From assembly GCA_963575745.1 (NCBI GenBank), contig CAUYUJ010019279.1, forward strand, positions 37,501 to 101,500: DNA of 64,000 nucleotides. Reading direction: 5' to 3'. Below, one piece after another: positions 62,201-64,000 of this stretch (its first letter is position 1; each line of letters starts with the position of its first letter). A model generated the notes under the pieces. The model ran no database searches and was not told where the DNA came from. It saw only the letters and a program-made list of their open reading frames with translations. This stretch comes from Prorocentrum cordatum. Lineage: Eukaryota; Sar; Dinophyceae; Prorocentrales; Prorocentraceae. A program made the position numbers and the translations under genes.

Positions 62201-62722
62201 CTTTTCCTGCACGCCTTAATCATGCTCCTAGCCTCTTCCTCCGGGTCCCAGCTCTCTCCCACCCCATCGCAGGGCCGAGGGCTACAAGAGGGGGAACAAA
62301 GTCGTCAGGCGTCCTGCTGCACACACGGAGGTCCCGCCGATCAAACGACCCGCAGCAATGACCCCGCCCACGACCCCGCCCAAGAAGTTCAAGTTTGATG
62401 AGCAGGCTGGGGGCTGGGTAAATCAAGCATCCCATAGCGCTAGACCCAGAGAAACTTGAGGATAGAGATCTCTGTCGCCCCAGTCTCTCGTAATCTGGAG
62501 CGGGGAGAGATGAGAGAGGAGGGGGGCTAGAGATAGAGAGAGGGAGAGAGAGAGAGAGAGAGAGATACAGAGAGAGAGAGAGAGAGTCTCGGGAATGATA
62601 CCGTGGCAGGCGTAGGCTATGACCCCGACAGCGAGCTGGCGTGGAAGGTACCCCTGGACGACGGTACCCAGGAGTACATTTACAGCGAAACGTTCGTTAT
62701 CAATGGCGACACTGGTGGCAAG
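59219..62722 (+). CDS. putative multi-exon gene, dinoflagellate-type hypothetical protein
   Basis: Patches of natural coding sequence bounded by splice-like sites recur on one strand: 59,219-59,296 (AYKKDDKLESKAQLLSHADM, donor CAG|GTCAGG); ~59,609-59,700 (GGTHLTFNKQMIKDTFTDLV); ~59,800-59,912 (GQRFPPAQLHKSDSAEYPVQ); 60,080-60,115 (DCTKKLSNKVMR, donor GG|GTAAAC); ~60,340-60,684 (acidic, then LKRPAAMKRPATNHDEVKYT and GYDEELKQAWR); ~60,759-60,880; 61,711-~61,900 (ISGPDGHTWDIPQVMTTDLD); 62,030-62,172 (AATHFFPDENACLKFIQDLA); 62,273-62,417 (KRPAAMTPPTTPPKKFKF); 62,610-62,722 (VGYDPDSELAWKVPLDDGTQ). The GYD-x-(E/S)EL-x-x-AW block occurs twice, so a repeated domain is likely. KRPAAM linkers are a dinoflagellate trait as I remember. 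Function unknown; 5' end, 3' end and some intron phases are unresolved. Confidence 0.5.
59309..59570 (+). repeat. (GGA)n microsatellite in a probable intron
   Basis: GGAGGAGGA run directly after the donor site at 59,297. Both strands are open through it because of the repeat. Confidence 0.95.
60888..61150 (+). repeat. CCTCCTGGACCTC minisatellite in a probable intron
   Basis: Degenerate 9-18-bp units of CCTCCTGG(A/C)CTC. The segment starts with an inverted GCCTCCTCGAGGAGGC (60,894-60,909). Confidence 0.75.
61290..61615 (+). repeat. ~36-54-bp repeat GCAGGAAGCC..GGGGAACACCTCTCA
   Basis: About eight imperfect copies of GAGCAGGAAGCCCCAAGTAT followed by GGGGAACACCTCTCAGCA. The array is open in two frames (reading MGNTSQQEALASEQEAP), so it could be a coding repeat or an intron repeat. 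Confidence 0.8.
62515..62590. repeat. (GA)n microsatellite in a probable intron
   Basis: GAGAGAGA run between the exon ending at 62,417 and the one starting at 62,610. Confidence 0.95.
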
Positions 62723-62805
62723 GTGCCCCCCTCCTCCAAGCCTCATCCACCCTCGTTCTCGCGATTATATCGCTCGTGCTTCCGCGGCGCACAGTGTCCA
62801 GTTGA

Positions 62806-64000
62806 TCATTGTACAGCATTGTGAGTTGATAAGAAGAGCGCCCTTGCAGCGCAGGCACTGTCCTCGGTCGCATTAGGAAGCGACCTCCTTATAATGGGAA
62901 GCTTCTTCTGTATGTTGTAGGTACGAAAAGCAATGATCGTGCGCTCAAGCGTAACGCGCTGTGAGAATTCGTCTTGGTCTCCGCTGTAGAGGCCCAGACG
63001 GGTTAGAATCGATTGCGGGTTGCAGGGTTGCGTATGCCACACAGCGCGCACTGCCTGCCAAAGAAGTGGGCAGCGGGTGTAGTGAGCCATGGCGTCTGAG
63101 GCGCCAGCGTCCCCGGACTGGCGGCAGCCGAAAATACAGGGGCTGCAGACGTCACTCGAGTGAAGGCGACGGCTCGTGGTCCATCCCCCCACCCAGGTCT
63201 TGAGAAGTGCCGAGCGAGCAGCGGGCGAAAAGCCCGTCACAAGGAGCTCTTTGAGCGGCTCCCATTCGATCTGCGAGAGCGAAAAAGGTCCGTCTGGTTT
63301 CGCCCAGGAGTTGAGGCGAGAGAGAAAGGTCACAGGCAGGCAGTCAGGGAGGAGCGAGGAGACGAAATGGGAGTGGACAAACTTCTGCATGCGCAAGCGA
63401 GCAGTAGAACATTCGGCCGAAAGGCTGGCCTTCTCCTCCTTCCACTCACTCAGCGCAGCGGCGCAGGCCACGGCCAGCGGTCGGTCCTTGTCGTTGGGGA
63501 ATCCCTGCGCCGCTTCCCCGAGCGCGTGAGCGATCGGTTTCGACTTTCAGTGGAGGGGGGCAAACAGGCCGTGTCAGCGGGCGTGGAACGAGAGGCCGAT
63601 CGCCGCTGCGTCGCGCAGACGTCGGGCCCAAAACTGCCAGTTCATAACAGAGTCAGTGGCACTGCACATCAGTGCCGATCGGCTGCTGAGCTCGAAGGAG
63701 ACCGCCTTCAGCGATGTCCATCGTCCCAATGCCAGTAGATCATCTCGCGGTAGAGCTTGTGGGGGGAGGTGCCAGACGCGACGCAGTGCCCAGCGCTCGT
63801 TATTCTTCATCTTCTGCGGCCACGCGAAGAGCTGGCTGAATTAGGAGGCCTTGCTTACCGCCCGTTGGCTGTAGAGCATCAGTGAGGTGCTGGTCGGGGC
63901 CCCGACGTCGGCGATCATGACAGTAGAGCGCTGCCAGCCGAGAATTACCTTCTCCCACCTGTGTCCATCATCAACACTGGGTCCCAGTAGCACCCCGAGG
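62806..64000 (-). pseudogene. LINE-type retrotransposon ORF, C-terminal part (edge-truncated)
   Basis: The coding strand enters from the right window edge. Natural sequence (STVMIADVGAPTSTSLMLYS, KNNERWALRRVWHLPPQALP) is typical of the region after the RT in dinoflagellate LINE proteins. It continues to 63,571, has two in-frame TGA stops 33 nt apart (about 63,537-63,572), and goes on in the same frame to 62,806. The C-terminus has CSPCIFGC ... MAHYTRCPLLW, the usual C-x-x-C ... H-x-x-x-x-C zinc-binding end of such proteins, then TLERTIIAFRTYNIQKKLPI. The RT core itself lies beyond the window. Two stops mark it as inactive unless TGA is read through. It begins right after the putative gene on the other strand. 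Confidence 0.7.

Overview
The window looks like nuclear DNA of a dinoflagellate, gene-poor and dominated by repeats. Three things suggest this. The large mobile element carries the Ty1/copia polyprotein type I know from Symbiodiniaceae and Polarella genomes. One gene-like region has repeated K-R-P-A-A-M motifs and introns whose acceptors read AG|G. Simple-sequence tracts of every kind fill the rest. No tRNA, rRNA, spliced leader or ordinary single-exon gene was found. The genus is not fixed.

Layout. 1-31 kb: microsatellites ((GGTAAT)n, (TCC)n, (ATC)n, (GTA)n, tetramers), a dispersed degenerate CCAAGAGGCC/GGCCTCTTGG family often beside those tracts, several short inverted-repeat (MITE-like or fold-back) elements, and dispersed repeats that recur at 1-22 kb. 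The only gene candidate here is a 108-aa ORF at 29.3-29.6 kb. 31-34.2 kb: repeat arrays and a 661-bp tandem duplication. 34,235-52,137: one LTR retrotransposon of about 17.9 kb on the minus strand, with 257/255-bp LTRs, a candidate GAGTT target duplication and an initiator-tRNA-Met-like primer site. Its order is Gag, CCHC knuckle, a Tpt1/KptA-like part, RING-like part, aspartic protease, methyltransferase-like part, zinc ribbon, integrase, RT and RNase H. Many frameshifts and lost catalytic residues show that this copy is decayed. 52.3-56.9 kb: a degenerate ~75-bp repeat field with an 8-bp (GGCCGACT) minisatellite inside it. 57-59.2 kb: palindromic and low-complexity DNA. 59.2-62.7 kb: a plausible multi-exon gene of unknown function (plus strand). 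62.8-64.0 kb: C-terminal part of a LINE-type retrotransposon ORF (minus strand), with two in-frame stops and cut by the window edge.

The most interesting signal is a family of 28 copies of a 14-nt hairpin (minus-strand consensus GCRGG-GNNA-CCYGC, most often GCGGGGCAACCTGC). All lie inside the retrotransposon between 39,250 and 50,797 and all point the same way. The third stem pair is G-C, A-U or G-U in every copy and never A-C when read on the coding strand, and 17 of 28 loops are GNRA tetraloops. The motif sits in all three reading frames (peptides AGxPA, RGNL/P, CGATC). Two copies bound a 630/611-bp tandem duplication, and one lies where the protease reading frame changes. It behaves like a very small RNA hairpin element that spread within the element's own transcript. 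I do not recognise it as a described family.
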